Shown: positions 51,192-62,419, counted from the first letter of the stretch. The stretch is DNA of 64,000 bases from Grimontia hollisae CIP 101886 (GCF_000176515.1 NZ_ADAQ01000011.1:62001-126000), one strand, 5' to 3'. The notes: generated by a model not told the origin, from the letters alone. Translations and numbers: made by a program.

Positions 51192-51857
51192 ATGAACGAA
51201 CGTTTTGTTTCAGCCAGTAAAACACAACAGAGTGTGTTGGCAACAAACAAAGTACTCCGTAACACTTACTTTTTGTTGTCACTGACCTTAGTGTGGGCCG
51301 CTGTTGTTGCTGGTGTATCTATGGCAGCAAACCTGCCCTACCCTGGCATTATCATTACACTGGTTGGTTTCTATGGCCTGTTGTTTTTAACTGAAAAGAA
51401 CAAAAACAACTCGATGGGTCTGGTATTTACCTTCCTGTTTACCGGCTTCACCGGTTACACCTTAGGGCCGATCCTGAACATGTATGTCGGCGCAGGCATG
51501 GGGTGGGCAATTGCACCAGCACTGGGCGGCACAGCGCTGACCTTTATGGCAGCGTCTGCTTATGCACTGACCACCAAACGTGACCTGTCGTTTTTGAACG
51601 GCATGCTGCTGGCAGGTTTTGTGGTGATCATCGTCGGTATGATCGCAAACATCTTCCTGCAAATGCCCATGATTTCTGTGGCACTGAGCGGTATCTTTGT
51701 GCTGTTCTCAACCGGTGCAATCCTGTTGACGACACAATCAATTGTTCGTGGTGGTGAAAGCAATTATATTTCTGCGACCATCACCCTGTATGTGTCAATC
51801 TACAACCTGTTTCTGAGCCTGCTGCAACTGCTTGGCATTTTCGGCGGCGACGATTAA
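51192..51857 (+). CDS. yccA: YccA/Bax inhibitor-1 family membrane protein
   Basis: A 221-residue inner-membrane protein with seven helices of the BI-1/YccA family (for example NTYFLLSLTLVWAAVVAG, FTGYTLGPILNMYVG and SATITLYVSIYNLFLSLLQL). In E. coli YccA is a substrate and modulator of the protease FtsH. The start at 51192 follows GGGAG at good spacing; an ATG at 51165 in frame lacks a site. The final residues after the last helix (GIFGGDD) are typical. It is followed by its own terminator. Confidence 0.93.
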   Translation: MNERFVSASKTQQSVLATNKVLRNTYFLLSLTLVWAAVVAGVSMAANLPYPGIIITLVGFYGLLFLTEKNKNNSMGLVFTFLFTGFTGYTLGPILNMYVGAGMGWAIAPALGGTALTFMAASAYALTTKRDLSFLNGMLLAGFVVIIVGMIANIFLQMPMISVALSGIFVLFSTGAILLTTQSIVRGGESNYISATITLYVSIYNLFLSLLQLLGIFGGDD

Positions 51858-51876
51858 CCGAAAAACGGTTGTTGAG

Positions 51877-51907
51877 AAAAAAGCTCCTGCGGGAGCTTTT
51901 TTTGTTT
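51877..51907 (+). terminator. Terminator after yccA
   Basis: AAAAGCTCC/GGAGCTTTT stem with a 4-base loop followed by a long T run. Confidence 0.95.
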
Positions 51908-51952
51908 TTGCAGAGGCATTATCCTTGGCGCGTCCGAAACACGAGGTGATCC

Positions 51953-52282
51953 ATGTTGGAATTAAACGGTAAGCAAATCGAAACCGACGCACAGGGCTAC
52001 CTGAAAAACGTCTCTGATTGGCAGGAAGCATTAGTGCCTTTGCTGGCGGAGCAGGAAAACATCACGCTGACTGATGCGCACTGGGAAGTGATTTACTTTG
52101 TTCAGGCGTTCTACAAAGAATTTAACACGTCACCCGCCATTCGTCTGCTGGTGAAATCGATGGAAAAGAAGTACGGCCCTGAAAAAGGCAATAGCCGCTA
52201 CTTGTACAAGCTGTTTCCGAAAGGCCCGGCAAAACAAGCCACCAAGCTGGCAGGGTTACCAAAGCCGGTAAAATGCATTTAA
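51953..52282 (+). CDS. tusE: Sulfur relay protein TusE (DsrC family)
   Basis: A 109-residue protein. TusE takes sulfur from TusBCD and passes it to MnmA for 2-thiouridine in tRNA. It has the DsrC fold sequence ([40 protein letters not shown]) and the essential Cys as the penultimate residue (PKPVKCI). Length is normal for TusE. The gene stands alone and converges on the acylphosphatase gene, as in E. coli and vibrios. Confidence 0.96.
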   Translation: MLELNGKQIETDAQGYLKNVSDWQEALVPLLAEQENITLTDAHWEVIYFVQAFYKEFNTSPAIRLLVKSMEKKYGPEKGNSRYLYKLFPKGPAKQATKLAGLPKPVKCI

Positions 52283-52283
52283 T

Positions 52284-52304
52284 GGGAGGCCAAAAGGCGC
52301 CTCC
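52284..52304. terminator. Bidirectional terminator between tusE and acyP
   Basis: GGAGGC/GCCTCC stem (52285-52290 and 52299-52304) with an 8-base loop, followed by TTTATTTT on the plus strand. Confidence 0.75.
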
Positions 52305-52330
52305 TTTATTTTCGCTACTGATCTATTCAG

Positions 52331-52603
52331 CTATTGAATAGAAAAGCCATCAATTGCCTGCCAGTCCACGTGCTCATGAACCAGCTGAATCACATTTGCT
52401 GTTGGTGGCCCTTGGACAAGCCAGGCCAACAGCGCTTCAACATTCCTTTCTTCACCACACATCAACACAGTGACCGAACCGTCAGCCTCATTACGTGCAT
52501 AGCCTGTGAGGGAGTGTTTCAATCCCTCATGCGCCGTGTGAAACCTGAACCCAACTCTCTGAACACGACCAGAAACAGTCGCTTTGACGCATATATGTGA
52601 CAT
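52331..52603 (-). CDS. acyP: Acylphosphatase
   Basis: A 90-residue enzyme hydrolysing acyl phosphates. The active-site loop GRVQRVGFR (Arg in the phosphate-binding loop) and the catalytic Asn in [13 protein letters not shown] are both present. The start at 52603 gives the normal length and begins [12 protein letters not shown]; an upstream in-frame ATG adds 33 unlikely residues. Convergent with tusE and divergent from the chemotaxis receptor. Confidence 0.95.
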   Translation of the reverse strand: MSHICVKATVSGRVQRVGFRFHTAHEGLKHSLTGYARNEADGSVTVLMCGEERNVEALLAWLVQGPPTANVIQLVHEHVDWQAIDGFSIQ

Positions 52604-52700
52604 ATATAGCACTCCTGCATTAGTGTTATACATATGTAACAGTGTAATATGCCATACGGTATATTTGCACATGCTCACAGTTATTAGAGAAGCCCACATC

Positions 52701-54083
52701 ATGAAAGAAACCCCATTCCGCTGGGTTGATCAGTATCTGATCAAACTCAGTCTGAAAGAGAAATTCTACGCCCTTTATGCCTTCATTTTTGCCCTTGCCA
52801 TCGCAACGGGCTTTATTTTCTATTCAGCCTCACTCGCTGAGATCAACGGGGTACAACAAAAGCATAGTGCAGCACTGGGCGCCGTATTGTCTCACTATGA
52901 CATCAGCGCAACAGACGCCGCGTCAGTGTTGGCAAAACATGGGGTTCACCCAACATCCACCTACGGTGCATCTGCTGTTTATGAAGCAGCCAGTGCCGGT
53001 TTCTGGGCCCAAATCAACCCAATGTCATGGGGGGTGCTGCTGGTGTTATTTGTGCTTGGCTTGATGGCACTTCACTATGTTTCCAGCTTTATCGGCGGTG
53101 CCATGTACACCATGAACCACGCTTTGCAGCGTATGTTAGATGGTGATTTGACCAGCCGTATGAACTTCTTTCCGGTACGCGATGAATTCAGCATTATCGC
53201 GACAACCGTAGACAATGTCGCCGACCGTGAGCATAGTCTGGCGAAAGCCATCAAAAATGCGTCACAACTGATGGAGGAATTGTCCGCTGATTTAGGCCGT
53301 CGCAGCGCTGACAGTGAGCATCTTTCTACCGAACAACGCTCCTATCTTGATTCATTAGCCAGCGCCACAGAGGAAATGGCAGGCTCAATCCGTGACGTCG
53401 CTTCCCATGCAGAACAAACATCAGACGAAATTACCGCGTCCGGTGAAGCGTCACAGCAAAGCCGCTCCCAGGTCGCCCAGACCCTGCATGCTATTCAGGC
53501 CCTGAGCGCTGAAATTGAAGCCGCCTCCCAGGCGGTCGCGTCTCTTGAGCACAATTCCGCTGAAATCGGCAGCATGGTATCAACTATCAGTGCAATTTCT
53601 GAACAAACCAACCTGCTTGCTCTCAACGCAGCGATTGAAGCAGCCCGTGCTGGCGAGCAAGGTCGCGGCTTTGCTGTGGTAGCCGATGAAGTGCGTACAC
53701 TGGCAGGACGCACCCAACAGGCGACGGTAGAAATCCAGCGAATGATCCAGGATCTGGAAAATAACACCGCACATCTGCGCGGCGTGATGCAAGGCACCGT
53801 TGAGAACGCCGCCGCCAGCGAATCCCTGATGCAGAACATTGATCTGGAAATCAGCTCAATTTCTGAGCGCAGCCAACGCATTACTGATCGCAGCACCGAA
53901 ATAGCCACTGCGGCGAACCAACAGGGCAGCGTGGCGGGCACCATTTCCGCAGATGTCGAACAGGTGCGCCAACAGGCATGGCAGGTGAGTGAAATGATCC
54001 AACAAACTTCTCAGGATGTTGCCAACCTCCAGAAACAATCATCCAGCCTGTCTTCACTGGTCCAGGGCCTTCGCACCGAATAA
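52701..54083 (+). CDS. Methyl-accepting chemotaxis protein
   Basis: A 460-residue receptor. Membrane helices at about residues 22-42 and 108-130 flank a small periplasmic domain of about 65 residues, too short for a four-helix or Cache domain. A HAMP-like stretch (about 135-185) and the signalling coiled coil follow, with the conserved hairpin tip [35 protein letters not shown]. It signals through CheA/CheW. The start at 52701 is chosen because the first helix is then near the N-terminus; an earlier ATG at 52584 overlaps acyP. The ligand cannot be told. Confidence 0.93.
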   Translation: MKETPFRWVDQYLIKLSLKEKFYALYAFIFALAIATGFIFYSASLAEINGVQQKHSAALGAVLSHYDISATDAASVLAKHGVHPTSTYGASAVYEAASAGFWAQINPMSWGVLLVLFVLGLMALHYVSSFIGGAMYTMNHALQRMLDGDLTSRMNFFPVRDEFSIIATTVDNVADREHSLAKAIKNASQLMEELSADLGRRSADSEHLSTEQRSYLDSLASATEEMAGSIRDVASHAEQTSDEITASGEASQQSRSQVAQTLHAIQALSAEIEAASQAVASLEHNSAEIGSMVSTISAISEQTNLLALNAAIEAARAGEQGRGFAVVADEVRTLAGRTQQATVEIQRMIQDLENNTAHLRGVMQGTVENAAASESLMQNIDLEISSISERSQRITDRSTEIATAANQQGSVAGTISADVEQVRQQAWQVSEMIQQTSQDVANLQKQSSSLSSLVQGLRTE

Positions 54084-54099
54084 AGTGGTCTTCTCCTCA

Positions 54100-54132
54100 A
54101 AAAAAGCGGCCGCTCCCTTTGCGGCCGTTTGC
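54100..54132 (+). terminator. Terminator after the chemotaxis receptor gene
   Basis: CGGCCGC/GCGGCCG stem with a 7-base loop, A run before and TTT after. Confidence 0.8.
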
Positions 54133-54224
54133 AATCTCTGCATTCATCCAAGACAATACAGCATCTTTTACCTGTTCCCAGCTTACATCGTGGGCTGACA
54201 TATTTGTGAAATTAGGAAACACCA

Positions 54225-55412
54225 ATGAATCCGTCTGTTTATCTGGTTAAAGGCCGTGAAAAGTCTCTGCGCCGTCGCCACCCATGGATTTTCTCCCGTG
54301 GTATTCAACGTGTTGAGGGCAAACCTTCCCTCGGTCAGACAGTGGACGTATACGACCATCAGGGCCAGTGGCTGGCACGTGGGGCGTTTTCTCCTAATTC
54401 TCAAATCCGTGTACGTGTGTGGACGTTTGAACAAGAAGAGATCAATGTTGATTTCTTTAAAAAGCGCCTGCAACAGGCACAAGGCTTACGTGATGTACTC
54501 GCCGCCCGTGATGGTCTGACTGGCTATCGCCTGATTGCAGCAGAATCTGATGGCCTGCCTGGTATCACTATCGATCGCTATGGCGACTTCCTTGTCTGCC
54601 AATTATTAAGCGCAGGTGCCGAAGCGCAGAAAGACAACCTGGTGGCAGCGCTGGTCGACCTGTATCCGGCATGCAGTATCTATGAGCGCTCAGACGTATC
54701 AGTGCGCAAAAAAGAAGGCCTGAAAGAACGCACAGGTGTCCTGCACGGTGACATGCCTCCAGCATCTGTTGTGATCGAAGAAAACGGGGTGAAAATCAGC
54801 GTTGATATCACCGGTGGTCATAAAACCGGTTTCTATCTTGACCAACGTGACAGCCGTGAAGCAGCGGTGAAATACGTCAGTGGTAAACGCGTGCTGAACT
54901 GCTTCTGTTACACCGGCGGTTTTGGTCTTTACGCGCTCAAAGGCGGTGCTGCGGAGGTGATCAACGTTGATGTCTCCCAACCTGCACTGGATATCGCCCA
55001 ATCAAACGCAGAAATGAATGGCTATGATCTGTCAAAAGCGCAATTCGTTAACGCAGATGTTTTTAAACTGCTGCGCGAATATCGCGATGCAGGCGAGCTG
55101 TTCGATGTGGTTATCATGGACCCGCCCAAATTTGCAGAATCAAAGTCGCAGCTGGCCGGGGCATGCCGTGGCTATAAAGACATTAACATGCTGGCGATGC
55201 AAATCCTGAAGCCCGGCGGTACACTGCTGACATATTCATGCTCAGGTTTAATGGACAATGCCCTGTTTCAGAAGATCATTGCTGATGCGGCATTGGATGC
55301 GAACCGCGATGTCCAGTTTATTGAACGTTTTGAACAGGCAGCAGATCACCCCATAGACTCAGCCTACCCAGAAGGGTTCTACCTCAAGGGATTTGCCTGC
55401 CACGTAAAGTAA
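54225..55412 (+). CDS. rlmI: 23S rRNA m5C1962 methyltransferase RlmI
   Basis: A 395-residue SAM-dependent methyltransferase. An N-terminal PUA domain (about residues 1-75; [20 protein letters not shown]) is followed by an EEHEE linker domain and the Rossmann catalytic domain, with the SAM-binding block [20 protein letters not shown], the acidic [12 protein letters not shown], motif [12 protein letters not shown] and the catalytic-loop Cys in [10 protein letters not shown]. It methylates C1962 of 23S rRNA (E. coli numbering). Length is normal. Confidence 0.96.
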   Translation: MNPSVYLVKGREKSLRRRHPWIFSRGIQRVEGKPSLGQTVDVYDHQGQWLARGAFSPNSQIRVRVWTFEQEEINVDFFKKRLQQAQGLRDVLAARDGLTGYRLIAAESDGLPGITIDRYGDFLVCQLLSAGAEAQKDNLVAALVDLYPACSIYERSDVSVRKKEGLKERTGVLHGDMPPASVVIEENGVKISVDITGGHKTGFYLDQRDSREAAVKYVSGKRVLNCFCYTGGFGLYALKGGAAEVINVDVSQPALDIAQSNAEMNGYDLSKAQFVNADVFKLLREYRDAGELFDVVIMDPPKFAESKSQLAGACRGYKDINMLAMQILKPGGTLLTYSCSGLMDNALFQKIIADAALDANRDVQFIERFEQAADHPIDSAYPEGFYLKGFACHVK

Positions 55413-55425
55413 AAACGTTAAAAGC

Positions 55426-55444
55426 GTCTGGCTACGCGCCAGAC
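55426..55444 (+). terminator. Hairpin after rlmI (weak terminator)
   Basis: GTCTGG/CCAGAC stem with a short loop; a run of T comes 9-14 bases later, so termination may be partial. Confidence 0.5.
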
Positions 55445-55470
55445 TCAGACACATTTTTTAGGGGATAACC

Positions 55471-56130
55471 ATGAGAAGAAAGCTGTTTCTCGCATCCGTG
55501 TTGACCGCACTGCTTCCATTCAGTGCGAATGCCGATGTGACACTCCACCTTAATAACAATGTTGAATTGCTGGCCTACAATGGGCAGATCCACAGCTCTC
55601 CGGTGTTTGGCGCTGAAGAGCCAATTGTACTGGAAGATGGTACTCAGCAATTAGCATTTCGTTACGTGAAGCGTTTCGAAGAAGGCAAAGACGTTTCATT
55701 TGTCCAGACTGACGTGATCATCGTGAAATTCGATGCCGCAGATACTGACGTCTTCTTTAAATTCCCAGAGCACAAAAACAAACGCGATGTGCGCCAATTC
55801 AATGAGAATCCAGAATTCTCCATACTGAACAGTGAAAAATCACCTATTGCCTTTGAGCAAAACAAGCTATTGAAATCCGGATTCCAGATAAGCCGCGATT
55901 ACCTGTCTGAAATGCAGCACTTTAACCAGACCGATGCCCCGGCATCACTGCAACTCACCGACGTGGCTGTTGTAGAAAAACCGACCGAGCGGCCAGCAAC
56001 ACCAAACCGTACAAAAGTGGTTGTCAGTGATGATGCGCTGAATGAAGCCGAGTACCAACTGCACTATTGGTATGAGAAAGCGGATGAAGAAACAAAAGCC
56101 CGCTTCAAGGCCTTTGTGAACAAACGCTAA
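55471..56130 (+). CDS. DUF2057 (YccT/UPF0319) family periplasmic protein
   Basis: A 219-residue exported protein with a signal peptide (MRRKLFLASVLTALLPFSANA). The mature N-terminal part (DVTLHLNNNVELLAYNGQIH; LEDGTQQLAFRYVKRFEEGK) is the DUF2057 signature. A Pro/Thr-rich linker precedes a C-terminal helical segment (LNEAEYQLHYWYEKADEETK). In E. coli YccT is near rlmI-type genes and affects curli, but the molecular role is not clear. It lies alone between two hairpins. Confidence 0.9.
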   Translation: MRRKLFLASVLTALLPFSANADVTLHLNNNVELLAYNGQIHSSPVFGAEEPIVLEDGTQQLAFRYVKRFEEGKDVSFVQTDVIIVKFDAADTDVFFKFPEHKNKRDVRQFNENPEFSILNSEKSPIAFEQNKLLKSGFQISRDYLSEMQHFNQTDAPASLQLTDVAVVEKPTERPATPNRTKVVVSDDALNEAEYQLHYWYEKADEETKARFKAFVNKR

Positions 56131-56138
56131 CTCCAGAT

Positions 56139-56168
56139 AATACGGCCGCCCAAAAAGGCGGCCGTATT
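56139..56168. terminator. Bidirectional terminator between the DUF2057 gene and prpE
   Basis: A perfect 12-bp stem (AATACGGCCGCC/GGCGGCCGTATT) with a 6-base loop, placed between convergent genes. The T run is weak. Confidence 0.8.
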
Positions 56169-56189
56169 GCTTTCCCCTGGAATATTGTT

Positions 56190-58064
56190 TCAACGCAAAA
56201 CACGGCTGATGTCATCAAGGCTTGCCGGATCATCAATGGTTGATGGCACAGAGTAACTCTCTCCATCCGCGATTTGCCGGATAATCCTTCTCAGGATTTT
56301 ACCCGAGCGTGTTTTCGGTAACCGGTCAACAATGATCGCTTTATGGAAGCAGGCCACAGGGCCTATTTCATTGCGCACCTTTGCCACCAGCGCTTTTTCG
56401 ATGTCACCGTTGTTGGAATGATAACCATCTTTCAGTACCACCAGCCCTAAGGGCAACTGGCCTTTCAGCTCGTCATAAACACCCACAACGGCGCACTCAG
56501 CAACGGCTTCATGGGCACCGACCACTTCTTCCATTTCGCCAGTAGAAAGGCGGTGACCGGACACATTAATCACATCGTCAATCCTCCCCATGACAAACAG
56601 GTAACCGTCTTCATCCATATAACCGCCATCCCCGGATACGTAATACCCCCGAAACTGTTGCAGATACCCAGATTCAAACCTGTCATGGTTACGCCAAACC
56701 GTAGTAAGGCAACTGGGTGGCAAGGGACGCTTCACCGCAATATAACCTTGCTGGTTCGCCTCTAAGGGTTTACCCAGCTCGTTAACGATTTTTACGTTGA
56801 AGCCCGGCGTCGGCATGGTGGAGGAGCCCGGTTTGGTTGCAAAGCTCTCAAGGCCAATCGGGTTACAGGAGATCGCCCAACCAGTTTCCGTTTGCCACCA
56901 GTGGTCAATCACCGGTTTTCCGGTATGTTGTTCTACCCACTCCAGTGTTGGTGGATCAAGCCGTTCACCCGCCATAAAGATATGCCGGAGCGATTCCATC
57001 GGATACTTACTTATTTCCAGCCCGTCAGGATCTTCTTTCTTGATGGCGCGAAAAGCCGTCGGCGCCGAAAATAGAATGGTCACCTTATATTCATTACACA
57101 CTCGCCAGAAAGCGCCGGGGTCGGGCGTTTTCACAGGTTTACCCTCAAACATGATGGTGGTGCAACCGTGGATTAACGGGGCATACACAATGTAAGAGTG
57201 GCCAACGACCCACCCCACATCTGAGGCCGCCCAAAACACTTCCCCCGGCTTAACGTCATACACCGTTGACATGCTGTATTTCATCGCCACCGCATGACCG
57301 CCATTGTCACGCACTACACCTTTGGGCTTACCGGTTGTCCCTGATGTATAAAGGATATAGAGCGGATCTGTTGCCTTCACCGGCACACAATCATGCGGTG
57401 TTGCGCGTTCAAACAACGTCGCCCAGTCCACATCACGTTCATGCTCCAAGGCTGCTTGCAGCTCCGGACGCTGGTACACCACTACCCTTTCCGGTTTCCA
57501 GCGGCTGTCCATCACCGCCTGATCCACCATGGGTTTGTAAGGGATCACTTTGCTGACTTCGATGCCACACGATGCGGTCAGCAGCACTTTGGGTTCGGCA
57601 TCTTCAATGCGTACAGCCAGCTCATTCGGTGCGAAACCACCGAAGACCACAGAATGGATCGCACCAAGGCGTGCACACGCCAACATCGCTATCGCCGCTT
57701 GCGGGATCATCGGCATGTAAATGATCACCCTGTCGCCCTTTTCTACACCCAGTCCGGCCAGCATGCCGGCACATTTGGCAACCTGGTCGCGCAGTACGGA
57801 ATAGCTGTATTGCACTTTCTTACCGGTTACCGGTGAATCATAAATCAGGGCCGTCTGGTCGCCCCTTCCTTGCTCAACATGATAATCAAGCGCAAGATAC
57901 GAAGTGTTCAGCTCACCGTCAGGAAACCAGCGTTCAATACCATGTTCATCATTGGCCAGTGCTGTCTCTGGCGGAGTAAACCATCTGATTTGACGGGACT
58001 GTTCAAGCCAGAAACCTTCCGGGTCACTGACGGATTGTTGATAGGCGTTTTGATAGGCTGACAT
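56190..58064 (-). CDS. prpE: Propionyl-CoA synthetase PrpE
   Basis: A 624-residue acyl-CoA synthetase. It activates propionate to propionyl-CoA through propionyl-AMP. The AMP-binding motif YTSGTTGKPKGVVRDNGGH, the core WWQTETGW, and the C-terminal KTRSGKILRRIIRQIA with the catalytic, acetylation-regulated Lys are present. Last gene of the prp operon, 109 bp after prpD. Length matches PrpE rather than Acs. Confidence 0.95.
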   Translation of the reverse strand: MSAYQNAYQQSVSDPEGFWLEQSRQIRWFTPPETALANDEHGIERWFPDGELNTSYLALDYHVEQGRGDQTALIYDSPVTGKKVQYSYSVLRDQVAKCAGMLAGLGVEKGDRVIIYMPMIPQAAIAMLACARLGAIHSVVFGGFAPNELAVRIEDAEPKVLLTASCGIEVSKVIPYKPMVDQAVMDSRWKPERVVVYQRPELQAALEHERDVDWATLFERATPHDCVPVKATDPLYILYTSGTTGKPKGVVRDNGGHAVAMKYSMSTVYDVKPGEVFWAASDVGWVVGHSYIVYAPLIHGCTTIMFEGKPVKTPDPGAFWRVCNEYKVTILFSAPTAFRAIKKEDPDGLEISKYPMESLRHIFMAGERLDPPTLEWVEQHTGKPVIDHWWQTETGWAISCNPIGLESFATKPGSSTMPTPGFNVKIVNELGKPLEANQQGYIAVKRPLPPSCLTTVWRNHDRFESGYLQQFRGYYVSGDGGYMDEDGYLFVMGRIDDVINVSGHRLSTGEMEEVVGAHEAVAECAVVGVYDELKGQLPLGLVVLKDGYHSNNGDIEKALVAKVRNEIGPVACFHKAIIVDRLPKTRSGKILRRIIRQIADGESYSVPSTIDDPASLDDISRVLR

Positions 58065-58173
58065 AATCCAACTCCTTGCCTGTTGGAGCAGTAGGCTTTC
58101 TCACCAGAAAGCACTGGGGAAAAAGCTTGGCAGCGGTAATGTCACATCGCCCGCTACCAAGTAATAAGTAAAC

Positions 58174-59625
58174 TTAGTTGATGCTGAACATCTCCATAAA
58201 GGTGTTTACCGGTGTCTTCATCAGGGTTTCCTGATCGCAACACAGGTCGTAAATACGTTGTGCCTGCGCTGCAGGGAAACGCGTCAGGAGATTACGCCTG
58301 AACTTGTTTTCAAGCACCGGGATGCCTTCTTCACGGCGACGGCGGTGCCCAATGGGATACTCCACTTCCACTTTTTCCGTAGATGTACCGTCGTTAAAGA
58401 AGATTTGGATGGCGTTAGCAATCGAACGCTTATCCGGATCGAGATAGTCGTCGGTGTAGCGCTTGTCTTCGTTGATCACCATTTTCTCACGCAGGGCATC
58501 AATGCGCGGCTCGTTGAGGTGGAAATCATCTTCATAGTGCTCAGCCACCAAATCACCGAACAACAAAGGCACCGCAATCATATATTGCAGACAGTGGTCA
58601 CGGTCTGCTGGGTTCGCCAGATCACCGACTTTCGAGATAATACGGATTGCCGATTCGTGAGTGGTGACTTCGATGCGCTCAATATCATTGATCCGATCTT
58701 TCACCTGCCCATGAAGTGCAACTGCACATTCCACCGCTGTCTGGGCGTGAAATTCTGCCGGGAAGGAAATCTTAAACAGCACGTTTTCCATCACATAGGC
58801 ATCAAACGGCTGGTTAACCCGGAAGCTTTCCCCTTTAAACAGCACATCATAGAAGCCCCATTTTTCTGCAGTGAGCACAGAAGGCAGTCCCATCTCACCT
58901 TTCATGGTGATCATGGCAAGACGGACTGCACGGGATGTCGCATCACCCGCTGCCCACGATTTACGCGACCCGGCATTCGGTGCATGGCGATAGGTACGCA
59001 GCGCACAGCCATCCACCCAGGCTTGTGACAATGCGTCTATCACCTGATCACGGTTACCCCCTAACATGCGGGTAACGACACCGGTTGAAGCCACACGCAC
59101 CAGCAGTACGTGGTCAAGGCCAACACGGTTATAGCTGTTTTCCAGCGCCAGTACGCCCTGAATCTCGTGTGCTTTAATCATTGCGGTCAGCACATCCTGC
59201 ATCGTCAGCGCAGGCTTGCCTTCAGAAACTGCGACCCGGCTTAAATAATCTGCCGTTGCCAGAATACCACCAAGGTTATCCGACGGATGTCCCCACTCTG
59301 CCGCCAGCCAGGTGTCGTTAAAATCCAGCCAGCGAATCATGCAGCCGATATTGAATGCGGCAGTGATAGGGTCAAGCTCATGGGATGTTCCCGGAACGCG
59401 CGCACCATTTCGGACAGTAGTACCCGGCACCAGCGGCCCCATGTGTTTGGTGCACTCAGGGAAACGCAGCGCCAATAAGCCACAACCCAAGGTATCCATC
59501 AGACAGTTACGTGCCGTGTTGTAGGCCTCTGCCGAGGTGATTTCTTTTTCACAGATGTAGTCCGCGAGAGTTTGCAGCAATGCATCCGGCTCAGGACGTT
59601 GGTTTACATCGACGTTCATGGACAT
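58174..59625 (-). CDS. prpD: 2-Methylcitrate dehydratase PrpD
   Basis: A 483-residue MmgE/PrpD-family enzyme that dehydrates 2-methylcitrate to 2-methylaconitate. Recognisable blocks are [40 protein letters not shown] with the active-site region, and [13 protein letters not shown]. The presence of prpD means this organism uses the PrpD route rather than the AcnD/PrpF route common in Vibrio. It lies between prpC and prpE in the operon. Confidence 0.95.
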   Translation of the reverse strand: MSMNVDVNQRPEPDALLQTLADYICEKEITSAEAYNTARNCLMDTLGCGLLALRFPECTKHMGPLVPGTTVRNGARVPGTSHELDPITAAFNIGCMIRWLDFNDTWLAAEWGHPSDNLGGILATADYLSRVAVSEGKPALTMQDVLTAMIKAHEIQGVLALENSYNRVGLDHVLLVRVASTGVVTRMLGGNRDQVIDALSQAWVDGCALRTYRHAPNAGSRKSWAAGDATSRAVRLAMITMKGEMGLPSVLTAEKWGFYDVLFKGESFRVNQPFDAYVMENVLFKISFPAEFHAQTAVECAVALHGQVKDRINDIERIEVTTHESAIRIISKVGDLANPADRDHCLQYMIAVPLLFGDLVAEHYEDDFHLNEPRIDALREKMVINEDKRYTDDYLDPDKRSIANAIQIFFNDGTSTEKVEVEYPIGHRRRREEGIPVLENKFRRNLLTRFPAAQAQRIYDLCCDQETLMKTPVNTFMEMFSIN

Positions 59626-59672
59626 GTTTCAGACTCCTTTCTCGTTATTCTTTTGCTTGGGCAAATACAGGG

Positions 59673-60809
59673 TTATTGGCGTTTTTCCAGTGGTAGCCAG
59701 TTCTGGTGTTCTGGGCCAATGTAGTCCGCACTTGGGCGGATAATCCGGTTGTGGGCACGCTGTTCAAACACGTGTGCACACCAGCCTGTGACCCGGCTCA
59801 TCACGAAAATGGGGGTAAACAGCTTGGTAGGAATACCCATAAAGTGATAGGCAGACGCGTGGAAAAAATCCGCATTCGGGAACAGGTCTTTTTCACGTTT
59901 CATGACCTGCTCTACTCGCTCAGAGACTGCATAAAGTGACGCTTGTGGCGAATGCTCAGAGAGCGTTTTCGACCAGGCCTTGATAAGCGCATTACGCGGA
60001 TCCGATTCACGGTAAATAGCGTGGCCAAAACCCATGATTTTTTCTTTGTTTGCCAGCATCTGCATCAGCGCTGCTTCGGCTTCATCGGGCGTGCGCCAGC
60101 TTTCAATCATCGCCATGGCTGCTTCATTCGCGCCACCGTGCAAAGGGCCACGGAGCGTGCCAATCGCGGCAGTCACACAAGAGTGGAGATCAGACAAAGT
60201 AGATGCACACACACGGGCAGCAAATGTTGAGGCATTAAATTCATGCTCGGCATAGAGTACCAGTGAGCAATGCATCACACGGGTGTGCAAGTCAGACGGA
60301 GCATCATCAAACAACATATCCAGAAAATAACCGCCAATGCTGTCTTGCGCACTGGCTCGGGTATCAATGCGCACACCATCATGTGAGTAGCGATACCAGT
60401 AACAAATCATCGCAGGAAGTTGAGCCAGCAAGGTCTCTGTTTTGTCACCCTGTTCGGAAAAATCCAGTTCTGTATCAAGGTTTCCCAGCATTGAACAGCC
60501 CGTACGCATCACATCCATCGGATGCGCATCAGCCGGGATTTGCTCAAGCACGGCGCGCAAAGGGGCAGACAAGCCACGTTTTCCCATCAGGGTGCCTTTG
60601 TATTCCTTCAGTTCCGCTTCATTCGGCAGTTTGCCTTTCAGCAGAAGGTATGCAACTTCCTCAAATTCTGCGTAATTTGCCAGATCGGTGATGTCATAAC
60701 CCCGGTAGGTTAATCCAGTGCCGCTCTTACCCACCGTACAAAGTGCGGTAGTACCTGCACTCTGTCCACGAAGTCCTTCTCCGCCTAACGGTTTATTCTT
60801 GTCCGCCAT
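59673..60809 (-). CDS. prpC: 2-Methylcitrate synthase PrpC
   Basis: A 378-residue citrate-synthase-family enzyme that condenses propionyl-CoA with oxaloacetate. Catalytic His residues are in GPLHGGANEAAMAMIESW and MGFGHAIYRESDPRN, and the C-terminal Asp is near FVMSRVTGWCAHVFEQR. Short type II length and operon context identify PrpC rather than GltA. Confidence 0.95.
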   Translation of the reverse strand: MADKNKPLGGEGLRGQSAGTTALCTVGKSGTGLTYRGYDITDLANYAEFEEVAYLLLKGKLPNEAELKEYKGTLMGKRGLSAPLRAVLEQIPADAHPMDVMRTGCSMLGNLDTELDFSEQGDKTETLLAQLPAMICYWYRYSHDGVRIDTRASAQDSIGGYFLDMLFDDAPSDLHTRVMHCSLVLYAEHEFNASTFAARVCASTLSDLHSCVTAAIGTLRGPLHGGANEAAMAMIESWRTPDEAEAALMQMLANKEKIMGFGHAIYRESDPRNALIKAWSKTLSEHSPQASLYAVSERVEQVMKREKDLFPNADFFHASAYHFMGIPTKLFTPIFVMSRVTGWCAHVFEQRAHNRIIRPSADYIGPEHQNWLPLEKRQ

Positions 60810-60884
60810 GGTATGCTCCCTATGCCTGATTCTTTGTAATATGTGTCGTTACTTTCCTTTCGGTACTGCTAAGAAAAATGTGGG

Positions 60885-61754
60885 TTACTTTCCGGAAAAC
60901 AGCTTGTCGAGCTGTTGCTCGTACTGGTGGTAACCCAGATAGTGATAAAGCTCTTCACGTGTTTGCATGGTATCGACAACGTTACGCTGGTGACCGTCAG
61001 CTTTGACTTGCTGATACACATTAAGCGCAGCTTTGTTCATTGCGCGGAACGCCGAGAGCGGATAAAGCACCAAGCCAACACCAGCTTCTCCCAGCTCCTG
61101 CACGGAAAACAGCGGAGTTGCGCCAAACTCAGTAATGTTCGCCAGCACAGGCACATCTAATGCGTCAGTAAACACCTGATATTGCTCCAACGTATGAATC
61201 GCTTCCGGGAAAATCATGTCTGCCCCGGCTTCTACACACGCAATGGCACGTTCAAGCGCCGACTCCATACCTTCCACCGCTAGTGCGTCGGTACGCGCCA
61301 TGATCACAAAATTGTCATCCTGACGGGCATCTACCGCCGCCTTTACGCGATCAACCATTTCCCCCTGACTGACAATCGCTTTGTTTGGCCGGTGACCACA
61401 ACGCTTTTGCGACACCTGATCTTCAATGTGAACCGCCGCAACACCGGCGCGTTCCATCTCTTTCACTGTTCGGGCAATGCTGAATGCACCGCCAAACCCG
61501 GTATCAATATCAACCAGTAAAGGAAGGTTTGATGCCGCAGTGATACGTCTGGCATCTTCCAGCACATCATTCAGGGTGGTAATGCCCAGATCGGGCAAAC
61601 CAAAAGACGCATTGGCGACGCCGCCACCTGAGAGATAAATCGCATGATGTCCTGCATGTTCAGCCAGCATAGCGGTATAGGCATTGATGGTGCCCATTAC
61701 CTGGAGTGGCTTTTGGCTTTCTACCGCCAGACGAAACATTTTTCCTGCACTCAT
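60885..61754 (-). CDS. prpB: 2-Methylisocitrate lyase PrpB
   Basis: A 289-residue PEP mutase/isocitrate-lyase superfamily enzyme that cleaves 2-methylisocitrate to pyruvate and succinate. Conserved elements: [10 protein letters not shown] (metal/substrate site), [15 protein letters not shown] (catalytic Cys loop KRCGH) and [16 protein letters not shown]. Its start overlaps the regulator stop by 4 bp (ATGA), so it is the second gene of the operon. Confidence 0.96.
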   Translation of the reverse strand: MSAGKMFRLAVESQKPLQVMGTINAYTAMLAEHAGHHAIYLSGGGVANASFGLPDLGITTLNDVLEDARRITAASNLPLLVDIDTGFGGAFSIARTVKEMERAGVAAVHIEDQVSQKRCGHRPNKAIVSQGEMVDRVKAAVDARQDDNFVIMARTDALAVEGMESALERAIACVEAGADMIFPEAIHTLEQYQVFTDALDVPVLANITEFGATPLFSVQELGEAGVGLVLYPLSAFRAMNKAALNVYQQVKADGHQRNVVDTMQTREELYHYLGYHQYEQQLDKLFSGK

Positions 61755-62419
61755 GATGCTTTCTCCCTGTCTGAATTAAGTCTTTCTTCTGCTAACTGGC
61801 CACTGCGACGGATGTGTCGTCGCATCAGCATTTCAGCCAGTTCGGCATCCCTTTCTTCCAACGCATTGAGTATTTGGACATGCTCATCCAATGCCCGCTC
61901 TGGACGTGATTGTGTTTGCGCAGATTGTTTCCGGTACATACGGACCAGATGATAGAGCTCATCACAAAGCAAACTGATCAGCTTGGCATTCCTGCTTGCC
62001 TGGATAATGCGGTAGTGAAAATCAAAATCGCCCTGTTGATGGAAATAGGTCGCCCCGTCAACATCGTCGAGGTGTTGCTGGTGACGGTTTAATAGTTGTC
62101 TTAAGGATTCAAGCTCACTGGTGGAAATGTTGGCACACGCCTGTCTGATCGCCATCCCTTCCAGCGCTTCACGCACTGCATAGATATCAGCCAGTTGTGA
62201 CGCACTGATGGTCACTACCCTCGCCCCAACATGGGGGATACGTTCAATCAAGCCCATTGACTCGACACGCATAATGGCTTCGCGCAATGGCCCCCGGCTT
62301 ACCCCCAGTTCTCTGGATAATTCGGGCTCCGAAATTTTACAACCTGATGGAAAACGTCCACTGACGATGGCTTCAACCAACCATTCCGTCATTCCTTCCG
62401 ATTTGGTCACATCCTTCAT
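61751..62419 (-). CDS. GntR-family (FCD) transcription regulator of the prp operon
   Basis: A 222-residue FadR-subfamily GntR protein: an N-terminal winged helix (about residues 10-75; [20 protein letters not shown]) and an all-helical C-terminal FCD ligand domain (about 85-215) with metal-binding His/Asp positions. It heads the prpBCDE operon and is translated with prpB. It probably represses the operon and releases DNA on binding a pathway metabolite such as 2-methylcitrate; the ligand is inference. It replaces the sigma-54-type PrpR known from enterics. Confidence 0.92.
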   Translation of the reverse strand: MKDVTKSEGMTEWLVEAIVSGRFPSGCKISEPELSRELGVSRGPLREAIMRVESMGLIERIPHVGARVVTISASQLADIYAVREALEGMAIRQACANISTSELESLRQLLNRHQQHLDDVDGATYFHQQGDFDFHYRIIQASRNAKLISLLCDELYHLVRMYRKQSAQTQSRPERALDEHVQILNALEERDAELAEMLMRRHIRRSGQLAEERLNSDREKAS